From contig OY979728.1 of assembly GCA_963855995.1 (NCBI GenBank), positions 10,004,004-10,068,003 of the forward strand: a stretch of 64,000 nt of DNA, in the 5' to 3' direction. The stretch comes from Muricea muricata (Eukaryota; Cnidaria; Anthozoa; Malacalcyonacea; Plexauridae). Shown here piece after piece: positions 10,818-23,127 of the stretch (the first letter of the stretch is position 1; each line of letters begins with the position of its first letter). Both the position numbers and the translations under genes were made by a program. Below the pieces are notes generated by a model that had not been told where the DNA came from, did not search any database, and saw only the letters and a program-made list of their open reading frames with translations.

Positions 10818-11257
10818 TCAACTGCTAATTTTATGGTGGAAATCTATAGTGCAAAAGGAACGTCCTAGGTGTTTTTTTCTTTAAAAAATCTTGTAAACAC
10901 TGTTTACACACTCTGCGGTCTGGAATTTGCTGAGCACTCAAATATAATTTCCAAATCACATCATTTTGGATCATTAATCACACTATTTTTAACCAATCAG
11001 ATTCCAGGTAACATCATTGATTTCAAAATGAATGTAATTAGACATTTAAAAGAGTTTTATACAACTGGCCCCTGTATTACCATGCATTCCATGTAAAGTT
11101 CCCCTTAAAATATATGTCCAAAAACACTGTTTTACACTGTTAAATACATCATGGCTACAATCTTTAATCATTTGTAGATGGGATGCATTGATGATCAAAC
11201 TGAAAAAAATAGTTGTACACTTCCAGTTCAAGCATGCAAAAATCGTTTTAAAATATA

Positions 11258-14200
11258 ATGGATCATTTTGAGTCTGGCCGAACAGTTGTTGTCCCAAATT
11301 TTCCTGCAAACATCGGAAAAGATGAACTGACAATTCATTTTCAAAAGGAAAAAAATGGCGGTGGAGATGTCGACGAGGTTGTGGTGGACGGAAGTGTCGC
11401 ATTTGTTGTTTTTGATTTTCCTGAAGGTTTGTGATATTTTAAAATAATTATATTATTCAGTTTTCATTCAGCTTCTGGTTAAATGTTTCTTTTTCATTTG
11501 ACATCACAACACCTAATACTGGTGAGTTTTTGGGTGATCAATTGTTTCTTTTTAAGCAAGTTACAGGTGGATTAGGTCATTTTCAGTTGTATTCCTAAAC
11601 ATGTTCCAAAAAAATGTTTTCAACCGAATAAAAACTGATTAAATAGTTGTGGAAGGCTTTAAATACATTGGAATTTAAAGTTATTTTCCTTATTAGTAAC
11701 TGCAACTAAAACCTTTAAAACATGATATAACGGAACAATTATTTATGTCGGGAGAATAAGTCCCAATAGGGTAATCAACCCAGTTCATTGGCACAAAAAG
11801 TCTAATATTTGACTTTTGGCTTTTCATCTTTATAGTGAACAGCTCCAGCTAGCTATTTGATAGCTAATGTCTGTGTGTTAGTTTGGCACTCTCGCTCTAT
11901 AACCGCTAACTTTATAGGCCATATGTTGTGCCCAGGCAGTGTGCAGTTCCTATGATATTAACCTTGGTTATGCTATATCTAATCTTATTAAAAATCTATC
12001 AGAGAGAATACATTAAGCTGACCTTACAGTCTGTGCTATTTTTTAGTTGCAACAAGCATCCTTAATTATGGTGAACAAATCATCAATGAAACTAAGATTG
12101 AAGTGCAGAGCTATGAATCATGGTTGACAAACAAAAAGGTTAATTATCTTTTAATTATCTCATATGAAACTTTAAATTCGGAAGGGCCAACACAGACATA
12201 TGTTTTAGAAAAAGGCCCTTCTCAAAAAATATCCAATTGCAAGGTTGTTCACTAATTAGAGATCGTGCACAACCCGCAACAGACTTTGCTTATTCGTTCG
12301 TTTCTTACTTTCTTTTAAACATAAGGAAGGCCCTGCTGTAAATATCCCAGGAGAGCGACATGCAGGGGGTACAGTTACAACAATATGTGTCAGCGGTATA
12401 AAAGATTCAACAACTACGGACGCGATTGTTTTATATTTTCGAAACAAAAGAAGAACTGGAGGTGGTTATCTATGTGAAGGCGATGAAGGATTCGAGAGAC
12501 TTTCTCCCACCGTTGCCCAATTGAAGTTTGTTTCTTCGAGAGGTATAGTCCTCATGTGTTTTTTGAATTACACAGTACCATATAGTAGGCGTGTTAGACC
12601 ATCATAATATTAATTTCATTCGTAAATTTGCAGAATCCGCCATTGAGTACCATCAGTGATTATGTACACACAAATAGTACACTTGCAGATTTTGAATGAA
12701 TTCAAAAGCTTCCGGTGTCTGTCATTCACCAACTCACCAATTTCGTTGTTAGTTCTATCACGATTTCTTTGATCCAGTCCTTCTCAACCAAAATCGTGAT
12801 TAGACTAACAAAAGAATTAAACAAAAGAAGTTGGTAAGTTGGAAAATTACAGACACTGCAAAATCTTCTATGCAATTGTAGCTGAAAATGGACCTTTCAG
12901 ATAGCAATATACGATTTCATGTTTGTTCAGTAAACAACTGTATTGAAACAGAAATTAGACAGTTTTTCCCCACGGCCACGTTATTAAGACGTTCAAATAG
13001 TCCTCTTAGCTTCATGTTTTCTTTCATTCCTCCAATTTCTGGAGATGTATACAAAAATATTAGATACATATACATACATAGCACTAAATATAACATAGCA
13101 TAACATTTATTGAAAGAGGGTAACACCAATTATAATACTGTTAGTATTCTTCCCAGTAGAAAAATATCACTTCATTTCTTCCATAATTCTTTTCTTGCCT
13201 TCAATATTTTGCTGCATTCCTTTCTTTCGAAATTTCTTTTACTCAGTTGTTCTTGTTATTTTCTATTAGATGCGCAGGCTGTACTCAAGAGAGCAAAAGA
13301 AACGCGCCTTAAACTTGATGGGAACTTCTTGATCGTGAAGCCCGTATTGGAACCAACACATTACAAAAGTATACTGCTGATAAATAACCTTAATCCAAGG
13401 ACGGACAAGGAAACGCTGAAAGACTTTATAGAATCAACGAAAAATGTTGTCGTCCTCAAGGTTATCTTCGGGAAAGATGGTAAAGCTATAGTGATATTAA
13501 AAAATGAAATAGGTGGGTAGACGCAATGCAGATTGTTCATTATCTGTGTTTTCTTTCATCAAATTACAGTGCTGTCGAAAAGTTTTAGGCTACCCTGTTG
13601 TTTTTTTTGCTTTAACATAACGAGACATATCTGACTCAAAATTGGACCAATTACATTGAAACTTTCACATCTGATTGAGCTAAACGTTATTCGGATGTTC
13701 GGCTATAAAGTATAAATGGAATTGTGGTTTACTTTGTGGAATTGAACTTTACTAAGGAATGTGAATCCAAATTTTAGGCAAATTATCATCTGTGTCTTGG
13801 CTGACTGCAACAGAGGCAGGGCTATCAGAATATTTAGTTTTAAGTGTGAGTGCATATCCGGAATGCTTGTTTGTGAAGAATCAGCTGACAAATTAGCACA
13901 TGATTTTAATTGTTATCTATATTGATATCTATACTGAAATCCGTACAATTCCTGTAAATCTGAGTAGCTAAGTTTAGTTTTAGACTCACGGTACATGTAA
14001 ATGTACCGTGTACATCAATGTACATGTAAATGACATTCTGATTGTACTTAAAACCATTGAAAATATTGAGATTTGCACATGAAAATCTCACAATTTGTTT
14101 ATTACGAGTTGTGCCTGTGTCAAATGTGTTTGAAATATGATAACAAGCTGTGAGATGCTGTGAGTTTATAAAGCTCTTACTAGAAATACATGCATGTTTG

Positions 14201-15410
14201 CAAAACCCCTCGCCTTAATATATCAAAGATGCAACTATATTTTTGGAACATGAAGTATTGTCAAGATGAAGTATTCTTTCGCATCTCAGAACCCTCGGCT
14301 AGTAACCCTCGCCCCGGTCTTCGTCCGGGCTGCGCTCCGCGCTGCGGCTCGGGGATGACATCCTTGGAAGCCCACAACATAATCGCTCTCCATTATTGGT
14401 ATATCTCAGGGCCTAGCTCGTAGTTAGTCATGATGCTGCTTAGAAAAAGTATAGTAGTTTACTTGTACTGAAGGATAAATATAGCACAGATATTCAATTT
14501 CATATTTATTAGCCAGAAATAAATCCAAATAGCCCTCAAATTCAAAATCACTAGTAGTAATATTTTGCAAAAAGGTAGACTTACCGAACATAAACTAAAT
14601 GGTCAGTTGTCTACTTCTGAGGTCTTTAGCAAACAATATTCTTTGAAAAAGGATGGAGCTCTGCCAAGACAGTTAAAATATATCCATTGCTTTTTCAGCA
14701 TTTTAAAAAGGTCCCTCATGGCCTATCCAAAGTAAAATAATGCATTCAGATTTCTCAGTTATGCCATTCTTTGTATGTATGCCACAGTATTTGGCATTTC
14801 AAATGAAGGATCATAGGTCTGCTTATCTTTTAGTAAAACTACCGGTATAATTTGAGATTAATGTTTGCCCTAACTTATTATGAGAATATATTATATATTT
14901 TAATAAGCCATTGATGATATAATTTTATTTTTCACAGTAATTAACATCTAACAATATTGGTTTTAGTGATAATTAAAAACAAGCAATCTTATTCCTTATT
15001 ATGTTTATATGCTGTGTCCTGTTTATGTTTGCCATGGAATTGAAAAGCGTGGATACATGCACGCGTAGCGAGCCTATTTTTGTATACATATACTACTGCC
15101 GAACTTCCAGCTTGCAACATTTTAAAATTGAAATATGTCATGCATGTTCTGGTATTCAAAGGGAAAACCCTTTTTGAATTTTTAGACTTGGAAAGGTTAT
15201 GTGAAGATCTAGAGTTGGAAGAATTTGTTGTTTCTTTGGAATTTGCTCCACTGACGAAAAGAATTAAAATCAGCAATGTACCACAATATATCAGTTATGA
15301 CAGCGTTAAGTACAAGTTTTCAAATCCAAAAACCGGCGGTGGTAAAGTGAAAGACATGATGTTGGATACAAGTAATGGAGTTGCAATTGTTTACTTTGCG
15401 AAATCTTCAG
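11258..15410 (+). CDS. PARP14-like: Gene B N-terminal RRM block (four RRM-like repeats)
   Basis: Five exons encode RRM1 (RTVVVPNFPANIGKDELT ... [14 protein letters not shown]), a spacer ending ESWLTNKK, RRM2 (TICVSGIKDSTTTDAI ... NKRRTGGGYLCEG), RRM3 (SILLINNLNPRTDKETL ... VIFGKDGKAIVILK) and an RRM4-like unit (IKISNVPQYISYDSVK ... NPKTGGGKVKDMML). The GGG loop after a basic K/R-rich turn recurs in RRM1, 2 and 4 and is a hallmark of PARP10/PARP14/DTX3L-type RRMs. One exon per RRM, all phase 1 at the 3' side except the spacer, would make domain loss or gain by exon shuffling frame-neutral. RNA binding is plausible but not shown. Confidence 0.85.
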
Positions 15411-18400
15411 GTAGGATCATGGCTTGTTGGGATGGCTTTGGAGAAAAGATGTTTTAGTTGTGTTATTATTTTAATCAACCATTATTTTCAAATATCTTTA
15501 GTCGTTTCTGAACTCGTGAAGAAGAAACATATATTGAAAGACGTCCCTTTAACCGTTATTCCTTACTATGACGATTTTGAAGAACTCGAAGAAAAAAAGA
15601 CTAAAACTTTCGACTACTCTGGCGAGTATTCTCTTGACCCTCTTGTTATGGACTACATAAGGAATACACAGAAAATCGAAACAAAATTCGAGTTTAAATC
15701 AATCAAGTTTGATGGAGAAACATCACGAGTTCATTTTACGAAAGAACTCGGAGATTCCAAAGACGCGACTGATTTTGAAAACAAGTTAAAAGACTTTCTC
15801 CAATCGTTTGCTAAAGAAGAAGTAAGAATTCATAAGGCTATTTTCCAGAAAGTTAAGGAAGAGATTGAAAACCAGAGGGAAGAATTTGAAGCATGCAAAG
15901 TCCATTTCAATTTCGATCGTTCTCGAATCGTTTTAGTTGGGGAGAAAAACGATGCAAAACATTTGGTTGAAACCGTGATTGACAATATGATTGACAGGTT
16001 TACAGAGGAAGTCCAGAAGGTATCGACAGATTTTCCAATTGAAGACAAAAACAAGCTGAAATTCCTGAATTTTATTGGTTATTTTGAAAAACTAATGATA
16101 GAAATTCCTGAAGTGCGTATTCATGGATCAGACGGTATATCTGGGAAATTGACGCTTGTGGGGGCAGCAAAGAAAACATACGATGTCCAACATAGGATCT
16201 ACCAGGATATGTTGAAGATTTCTGAGATTTTTGTCCTCCCCAGTTTTCGTCAGATAGATTTTCTGCAACGCACTCAATGTAAGATCGTCAATGATGAGCT
16301 GAAGAAAGACGCTGCCATGCTATTACTGATGAACGTGGAAGGAGCTGTGGATGCCAAAGCCTTGCAGGCTAAGATAATGACTTTGAAGAAATGTGACGAC
16401 AACGAGGTAATACTAAAATCTAACAGCATGAAAATGAAATTAATTTGATTATCAATCTATCAAACTTTATTATCTATTTATTCACGGTACTATTTCACAA
16501 GAACAATAACTAAAATATTTACAAGATGTGATCTTCCAATAGACCATGCTATGCATGTATAATAAAAGAAATTATAAAGCTAAATTTATAAAGCAAGTAA
16601 TAGTATCAAATATAGAAAAGGGAAAAAAGAAGAGAAGAAGATAGATTATCAAGAAATATTAGCGCTATTAGTCACTAGAGTCCTTTTAAAAGTTGATAAT
16701 AACTCCATATTTTTCATATTACTTAAATCATTCCAAGTTACGAGAATGATTTTTTACGATAATTACTATTTGGCTTCGGGAGTGCCAAGATTCCAACTGC
16801 CTAGTTTCGTAGTTATGAATTGTGCTAGTTTTTGTGAATAAATCAATTAGGTAATCAGGCACCATATTATTATGCACCTGATACATAGGAATATATAATT
16901 GATCATTTCTTTTAAGTTCTGGCGTGAGGAAATCTAATTCTTCAAGAACATGGACCAACCTGAATTCATGCCCGCGTCTCGAACAAAGGAGTTACACTGA
17001 TTAAGTTTTTAATGTGATCCATTAAACATATATTCAGTTTTGCTTTTGTTAAGGCTCAGTTTATTGGCCGTCATCCAATCCGAAAAATTTGCTAAGTTAT
17101 TATTTAGAATCTCAACAATTGTATTGTCATCCCTACTTGCCGTTCCTAATTGAGTATTATCAGCAAGAATGTCGCAATCCCCTTTTTTGGCAAATCATTT
17201 ATGTGAACAAGAAAAAGTAAAGGTCTGAGAATAGAACCCTGCCGAATACCAGTAGTTATTATTCGTGGTTCTGACAGTTGACTTGACAATACTGAGTAGG
17301 ATTGGTCAGATGGGACCCAAACCAGTCATGTGCCTTACCTCTCACTCCATATCAATATAAATTTTAAAATAAAATACTATGGTGTACCGTATCTAAAGCT
17401 TTTTTTAGATCTAAAAAGACAATCCCATTGATTAACCCTTCGCCCATATTTTGATACCAATGGGTTCGTCATTTTTAACAATGCAGTAACAGTGAAGTGG
17501 ATAGGTCTAAGGCCGTGTTTTGCATTTGCTAGCATATTTGCCCGTTGTAAATAGGAATAGACCTGGCTATGTACAAGTTTCTCCATTGTTTTGGCAATTT
17601 GACAATTGGCAATTCGATTTAGGGCCACTCTTATAAATTGGTGTGAATCTTACTCTATGGAGTTTACGAATAGAATAACGTAATACTGAGAAGTCGTTTT
17701 GTCTTTATTTTAAAGGAAAAACGTCTTCTGAAAATCGTTGAAACCAAGACTACAGAGAAATGCATTACAGTGGAAAAGGAAACAGCCTGTTTCTTATCAA
17801 AGTCAGAAAATCTACAAGAATTCAAGAACGAACAGTTAGAGAAACACCAAGTCTTGATCGATCAAGAACTCACAGACCCTTGCAATATCTGGATTGTCTG
17901 TGAAAAATCGAAAATGAACAACGCCGAGCAAGAACTCGCAAGTTTAACTGATGAACGAACTATTGGATCCAGTATATTTAAACCCATCGATACGATGAAA
18001 GTTCGCTTCCTAAGCGAACACTGTTGGGATAAGATTAAGGAGAAAGAAAGAAGTTACAAAGATGAAGGCGTTGTTGTAAGTAAGGATGATGATGCTAAAA
18101 CTTTGGAGGTAAAGGGAACAAAGAAGGGCAGGACTGATATGATCATATTCCTGGAAGGACTGGCGACAAATGTTGACTGCAAGGTATGTTGGTTTTTTCT
18201 TTTTTTTTTTTAAAGTGTTTTTGAAACGAAATTTTGCCCAACATTTTGATGGTTGTTTTCGAAAGATCAGATAAAATAACATAACTACTTTGATAGAATT
18301 TTTGTAACCCCGTTCCTTGTCAAGATATTCAACTTTATAGGATATGCAAATAACACAACCACCGACGCTATACTATATAACAAGTGACTGTTAGATTTCT

Positions 18401-21400
18401 TATTTTGTAGCATATAATAGTGAAAAATATAGCTAAAACTACACTTGCATGTGTTTAGGCTATGTTTAACATCCAGGCCTGAGTATTAAAGTGTTATATC
18501 TTGAGTACATTTTAAATTAATGCAGCTTTTTTGAAAAGTGATTATGCACAATGGTGTCACCGTGGTTGTGTTATGTTCAGATTGAATATCTCGAAAAGTA
18601 AGGCAGTAAGTACAGAAAGAACTTCTATCAAAGAAGTTATGATGTGATTTTAACTAATATTTTTAATGCAATAAAAGAGTTGTAAGAGAAAATTTTGTTT
18701 CATAAAGACTTTAATGACTGCTTGATTCATTTACTGGATATACATTAAAAAAGCATTATTTTTGAAAGGAATATATGCGGTGAGCGATGATAATTATAAC
18801 TAGTGTTATCAAAATATTTTTAGTCAGAGAAAGAAGCAAACAGTATCTCTCAAGTCATTATTCTGCTATATCACATCCAACTTTATCATTTCTTGGACCT
18901 TAAACAACTTAAAACATAATTCACACGATCTCATTAAATAAATTCAAAAAATATCCAAGCATTTACTTTTTACGCATCAGCTAATGTAATTTTTACTAGT
19001 CTTCGTTCCATATACCACGTCTACATGAAGTAGTGTGCTTGAGCTTGCCTCGTGTCGTCGCATGATTTTCAACGGTGATTTTCGCGCAACGGGCTGCCAA
19101 ACCAATCCAACTTGGTATAACTTTATTAGCATTCCGAATCGTCGTTAAAAATTGTCCCGTAAAACATAGCCTTAACGATCGAATTATTATGAATTTACCA
19201 CATGATATCTTCATATTCTTCTATCAAACGTTAGACATATCCTCTGAACGAACCTGGCATGAAAAAACAGATGAGTATGGATACAACAGATTGGATTATT
19301 TCTGAAGTTGAGAAGAACCATAAATGCATTATTCAAAAAAGTATTCGTCCTGAGGAAACGGAAAAGAAGGAGACTGCGACACCAACTTTTGTAGCAGATG
19401 CAGGGAGCGCCGCTGGAAATAGTGTTGCTTCCACGATGAACTTGCCATATCCGTCCATGTCCTTTGTCAACGACAAAGAAGTTAAATTGACCTCAGGAAA
19501 AAAGATAACCATAGTTGTTGGAGATCTGTCGCAACAAACGGTATGTTGGGGGCAATATACAGTATATATTTAATAATTATTTAACAATTATTCGCCGAAG
19601 GCGAGGTGATTATCGGGGGATATTCACCGAGACGAAGTCGAGGTGAATATTCCCCGATAATCACCGAGCCTGAGGCGAATAATTGTTTTAGTATTTTTAC
19701 ACAAGTTATTTTAATTTTGTTTATTTCTTTGTCCGTAATTTGTACAAAACGGCGGCTAGTCGCCATTTTGTAAACTTGTTTTTAATGTTATATTCACCTG
19801 TAGGTGAATATAAAGGAATGTCACGTCATATTAGACCAATCACAACGTCGGATTTCTTATGTTCACTTGTGTAAAAATACTAATAAATTATTATTATTGT
19901 TTTCAATGCGTGTCTTTTTAATATCTCTATCATTCAAAAGTGAGTGAGTAACATCTAAGTGAGTGTTATTTTTCGTTTACAACAGCTAAACAGGATATAT
20001 TCAATTTATTATAATGATTTACCCCTAAATCGACATTGGACTAACAAGTATGAGCTTACTTGGAGCACACAGAGAATGCTAAAATTGTTTTAATTCACAA
20101 ATTAAGTTTTTCTGAGAACTAGCCAAGCTGAGAAGCTTGCGTGTGATTCTATGATTTGACTTCATTCAGGTTGACGTCATTGTAAACACAACCAATTACA
20201 AAGTGGATTTGAGCGCTAACCCGTGTGGGAAGGCTTTACTTAAAGTAGCTGGTCAGGAATTGGTGAAAGAATGTAACAGAATCGGCAGTCTTCAGGAAGG
20301 AGAAATGGCTTCAACTGGACCGGCGAAATTGAACTGTAAACGTGTATACCATGTCTGTTCATCATCTTGGGACGGCGGCGACGGAATTTTGGTAATTTTG
20401 GTTTTATTCTTTCTAGAGCAGGTCTATAGCCGGTCGCTAATCCCCTTTCCTCTTCTTTAGATCCTCCGACAGTTGATCAAAAGATGCTTAGTCCAGCTTG
20501 ACAAAGACAAATTAACATCCATCGCCATTCCGGCGATTGGTACTGGTAAATTGAATTTTCCACGTCCGGATGTTGTGAGAATTTTTTTTGAGGAAGTGAC
20601 AAGCTACCTCACGACGCGTCCACAGTCGGCCATTAATGATGTTCGTTTTGTCGCCTATGGGAAAGACCAAGCAACCGTTGACGCATTTCTGGGTTAGTTT
20701 TTTGTTATGTCATGTCATGTCATGTCATGTCATGTTTTTTTAATTTTTGGCAGTTAAATAAGCATTAGCGAGCTTTGTCAACAAATATCGCCAACTACCC
20801 GATGCAGTTTGACAGTATTGACTTAAATAGTTGTGACCCGACGATTTAGTCCTGCTGTGGTAATATTTGAAGTTCACTGACTGTGATGAAGCATTCAATT
20901 TCTGGAAAATGAATAATGCGAACAATTCGCATAGCGGGACTATATGGTCAGGTCCGCTACGCTAATAAGTAATCAAATAACTTCCCACGTAATATTCTTT
21001 ATAGGCGCTGTCCAGGAGATCAAATCCATGATTCTCTCGCCAAGCCCTGGCTCAAAGAAATCGTCTTCTAAATTGCAACCCGGGAAGTCAACGACACTGG
21101 AAGAGGGAATATTTTTTAAGATTTATTGTGATGATCGCGTAAAGTTTGATAATGCCTGGGGAGACTTGAAGAATAAGATGCATCAAAATATTCGCGACAT
21201 AACCATTAGTGATGGCATCATAAAGAAATTTGCGGACAGCGATGTTCATAATTTGCGCAAACTGGAGCGAGATTTTGATATTGAAATAAAGATTGATCAG
21301 GTCAAAGGCAAAGTAAGATTGAAAGGACATATCCTGGACATCCCAAATGTCTACGAAAAGATAATTGATATTCTGAAAGATTTCAAAGATAATGAAAGGA

Positions 21401-23127
21401 AAGGTAAGATATTTTGATAGCCATAGAAGTTGCCTTTCCTTACTGGCTGCTCATGGGCGCGTACGAGACAGGAGGGGAGCCCGTTGGGGTATATATACAC
21501 GTTCTGTCATTTTGAACTCCCCTTTGAAAAACAGCTAAAATTTAGAAAGAAATTAGTCCCATGTTTAAATAAATTATTTAAATAAAGTAAATATTATTGT
21601 TGCCATTCTTTAAGTTCCATCATACTGGACTAAAAAGACGGATGACAGAGTATTTCACAAGTACCAACTGTCTACTAGCAGTCAAGAATACAAGGATGTC
21701 GAAACTGCATTCCACACAACTGTCCAAAATCCAATTGTATCGATCGAAAGAATACAAAATGAGCACATTTATGGCCTGTACAATATGAAACGCGAAGCAA
21801 TGATGAAAAAGTACGGCCCCAACTTTTCAAGCAAGGAAAAGATGTTGTTTCATGGCACATCACGTGAAAATGTTGAGAGCAACAATGCAGGCGGATTGAA
21901 TAGAAGTTTCGCAGGAGTACATGGTGAGAAATATTTGGGCGATTGCTCATAGTGTCTCTAAATATAAATCACAACATCAGATTTGGGGAGAACATGGGTG
22001 GAGTACCCCTTTAAAATTTACTCACGCGGACGTGAAAGGTGAATAAAATTACGGTAAATTTACGGTTATGGATACTGCCATTTACGTTCAAGCATGATGC
22101 ATGGTGCAACTATATCACGCGTTTGTTCACATTTGAAACGTAACGTTTCATCGTTAAATCCAGCACGCATTTCTCGCTTAAATTAACACGTTAGTTTTTG
22201 CTTGACAACTTCTACTAGTTGTTGGTATTTCACTAGGCTAGTTTGTTAAAAATGCTCTGCGAGTTTTGCCAGTTCGAATTTGCACTTGTCGGATTCACTG
22301 TCGTTAGTAGTAAAAAAACATGCTGTTATATAAATCCCCCTTTCCACTTCAACCGTATCATAGGGAAACGTAGCGTAATTTACTGTTTCGTGAACACTCA
22401 TAGGCAGAACTAATGATATGGACACAATGGAATACGCTATACGTTTCGATTTAATGAACTAGACTAGGAAGAACGTTGGAACAATATTGAAGTTGACATA
22501 GCCATTGACATGTTTGAACGTCTGTACTTTTGTGTAAATATTTTTTCTGTTGTTTTATTGTTAAATTATTATTATCTGTGACTTTGTGTTGTGAAAACCC
22601 GTTTCCAACAAAGGTTTTTCAGTCCCGCGTTTCGCCCACGTTTACAAAGCGAACGTAATGATATAGAATAGTCTGAACATTTAAACTTGCATTTTCCTTG
22701 TTACATCCTGAGTGTACCAGACTTGCTAGCTTGGACAATCTTGTAACAAAAAATTCTGGTAACGCTTTTTTATTTAAGTGAGCGTTAAGCACTCATCGAC
22801 GTTTTTCTTTTAATCAACACTCAATTCTCTCTTTCTTTAGCCACAGCATTTGGCAAAGGTTTCTATTTTTTCCGAGATGCAAGCTATTGCTGTCAGCAAA
22901 CCTACTCGCCCCCAGACTATAGGGGATGGCGTTACATGTATTACGCAAGAGTTTTGGTAGGAGATTACACGACTGGAAATTCCAACATGATTGTTGCTCC
23001 AAATAAGAATTCACCTTATTCGAGTGAAAGATACAACTCAGCTGTTGACAATGTCGCAAACCCAAGCATGTATATTGTGTTTCAAGACTACGAATATTAC
23101 ACTGAATATCTTATTACTTTTATATAA
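11258..23127 (+). CDS. PARP14-like: PARP14-like gene B, complete, macro2 deleted
   Basis: Thirteen exons, all GT/AG: 11258-11426, 12047-12138, 12326-12542, 13270-13512, 15186-15410, 15502-16406, 17716-18183, 19235-19540, 20170-20391, 20461-20692, 21005-21403, 21615-21923, 22841-23127. They sum to 4074 nt, 1357 aa plus TAA, with no internal stop. Domains by residue: RRM1 1-57, spacer 57-87, RRM2 88-160, RRM3 160-241, RRM4-like 241-316, KH-like blocks 316-617 and 618-773, macro1 about 850-1027, KH-like about 1050-1160, ART 1160-1357. The start ATG at 11258 gives the same RRM1 exon layout as C, D and E; any 5' untranslated exon is not visible. Unlike A, C, D and E it lacks macro2 (see the 21005 exon). 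Predicted to be an intracellular mono-ADP-ribosyltransferase and ADP-ribose reader with nucleic-acid-binding-like N-terminal domains. Exon borders were called by hand. Confidence 0.9.
13566..13690. mobile_element. Tc1/mariner-type end fragment
   Basis: TACAGTGCTGTCGAAAAG followed by TTTTAGGCTACCC and the segment ATTGGACCAATTACATTGAA match the right end, in inverted orientation, of the element at 260-1123. No matching opposite end was found in the gene B intron, so it is a solo end or an unrecognised diverged copy. Confidence 0.6.
15502..16406 (+). CDS. PARP14-like: Gene B large KH-like exon
   Basis: A single 905-nt exon of about 301 residues. It begins VVSELVKKKHILKDVPLTVI, contains an acidic YYDDFEELEEKKTK stretch, and then at least three alpha/beta repeats, each ending in a hydrophobic-GE/GS-hydrophobic turn (VLVGEKND, LTLVGAAKK) before a long helix. 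This resembles the serial KH-like domains of vertebrate PARP14. It ends [12 protein letters not shown] at a phase-0 donor. Boundaries of single KH units need structure prediction. Confidence 0.75.
16720..17640 (-). pseudogene. Decayed LINE reverse transcriptase (CR1/L2/jockey-like)
   Basis: Read on the minus strand in broken frames: MEKLVHSQVYSYLQ...HGLRPIHFTVTALL, then NGIVFLDLKKALDTVHHS, then IRQGSILRPLLFLVHINDL, ILADNTQLG, and NNNLANFSDWMTANKLSLN, ending with LYIPMYQVHNNMVPDYLIDL. These are conserved blocks of non-LTR reverse transcriptases in the correct order; the usual YADD box has decayed to ADN. Stops and frameshifts show it is dead. It lies antisense in gene B's intron between the two KH-like exons. 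Confidence 0.88.
17716..18183 (+). CDS. PARP14-like: Gene B second KH-like exon
   Basis: A 468-nt phase-0 exon: EKRLLKIVETKTTEKC..., central [19 protein letters not shown], then FLSEHCWDKIKEKERSYKDEG and KTLEVKGTKKGRTDMIIFLE. Two KH-like units are suggested by the repeated strand-helix-strand pattern and a KGTKKGR turn resembling a variant GXXG loop. C and E have 465 and 471 nt here; D has 466 and is therefore frameshifted. Confidence 0.75.
18184..19234 (+). other. Gene B intron 7, no recognisable feature
   Basis: The 1.05-kb intron between KH-like exon 2 and macro1 holds a donor-proximal T tract and unique A+T-rich sequence. I see no gene, palindrome or repeat in it. Confidence 0.6.
19235..20692 (+). 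CDS. PARP14-like: Gene B macrodomain 1 (three exons)
   Basis: Exons 19235-19540, 20170-20391 and 20461-20692. The first ends with the strand [12 protein letters not shown], and the second opens VDVIVNTTNYKVDL, the canonical macrodomain ligand loop, followed by GKALLKVAGQELVKEC. The third has [17 protein letters not shown], the canonical phosphate-binding loop, and DVRFVAYGKDQATVDAFLG. This is the best-conserved ADP-ribose-binding fold of the locus. Introns within the macrodomain are at identical positions and phases in C, D and E. Confidence 0.9.
19583..19687. mobile_element. Palindromic MITE (AACAATTATTCGCC arms)
   Basis: The left arm AACAATTATTCGCC...GGTGATTATCGGGG pairs with CCCCGATAATCACC...GGCGAATAATTGTT. 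An inner GAGACGAAGTCGAGGTGAATA loop is itself partly symmetric. Lies in gene B's macro1 intron. Confidence 0.75.
20707..20733 (+). repeat. (ATGTC)n microsatellite, gene B
   Basis: Five tandem units just after the macro1 donor. Orthologous in position and flank to the gene A repeat at 1822-1855. Confidence 0.88.
21005..21403 (+). CDS. PARP14-like: Gene B linker-KH exon lacking macro2
   Basis: The exon opens [15 protein letters not shown] and passes directly to GSKKSSSK...TTLEEGIFFKIYCDD. In gene A the same flanks ([15 protein letters not shown] and GSKKQAAKSTTAEEGIFFKI) are separated by a whole macrodomain. The exon is 399 nt against 1083 in A, 1017 in C and 1668 in E, and remains in frame with both splice sites intact, so the loss is a clean internal deletion. 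Confidence 0.9.
21615..23127 (+). CDS. PARP14-like: Gene B ART catalytic domain (two exons)
   Basis: Exon 21615-21923 has LFHGTSRENVESNNAGG, with the catalytic His kept but ESNN replacing the EKIN of the other copies. Exon 22841-23127 has FGKGFYFFRDASYCC: the NAD-binding Tyr is kept, but the usual YFA is YFF. NPSMY supplies Met at the Glu position. The two substitutions close to the NAD pocket make reduced activity possible. The TAA is at 23125-23127. Confidence 0.88.

Larger units (their letters stand above)
7423..11257. other. Intergenic spacer between genes A and B
   Basis: Holds gene A's 3' flank (possible AATAAA polyadenylation signals at 7995-8000 and 8200-8205), an RRM3 relic, a palindromic repeat and a hAT MITE, listed separately. 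The first ~1 kb resembles the 3' flank of gene B (both contain AAAGATCGATCGA.AATCT.TGTTG, at about 8380 and 23430). In 9300-10376 I see nothing beyond unique A+T-rich sequence. 10826-11257 is the presumed gene B promoter; I see no clear TATA box or ISRE-like site there. Confidence 0.7.

Noticed and set aside
14280..14360. GC-rich GGCTAGTAACCC...CGGCTCGGGG segment as a tRNA or SINE head
   Set aside because: No cloverleaf or A/B-box pair could be fitted; left as unexplained intron sequence.
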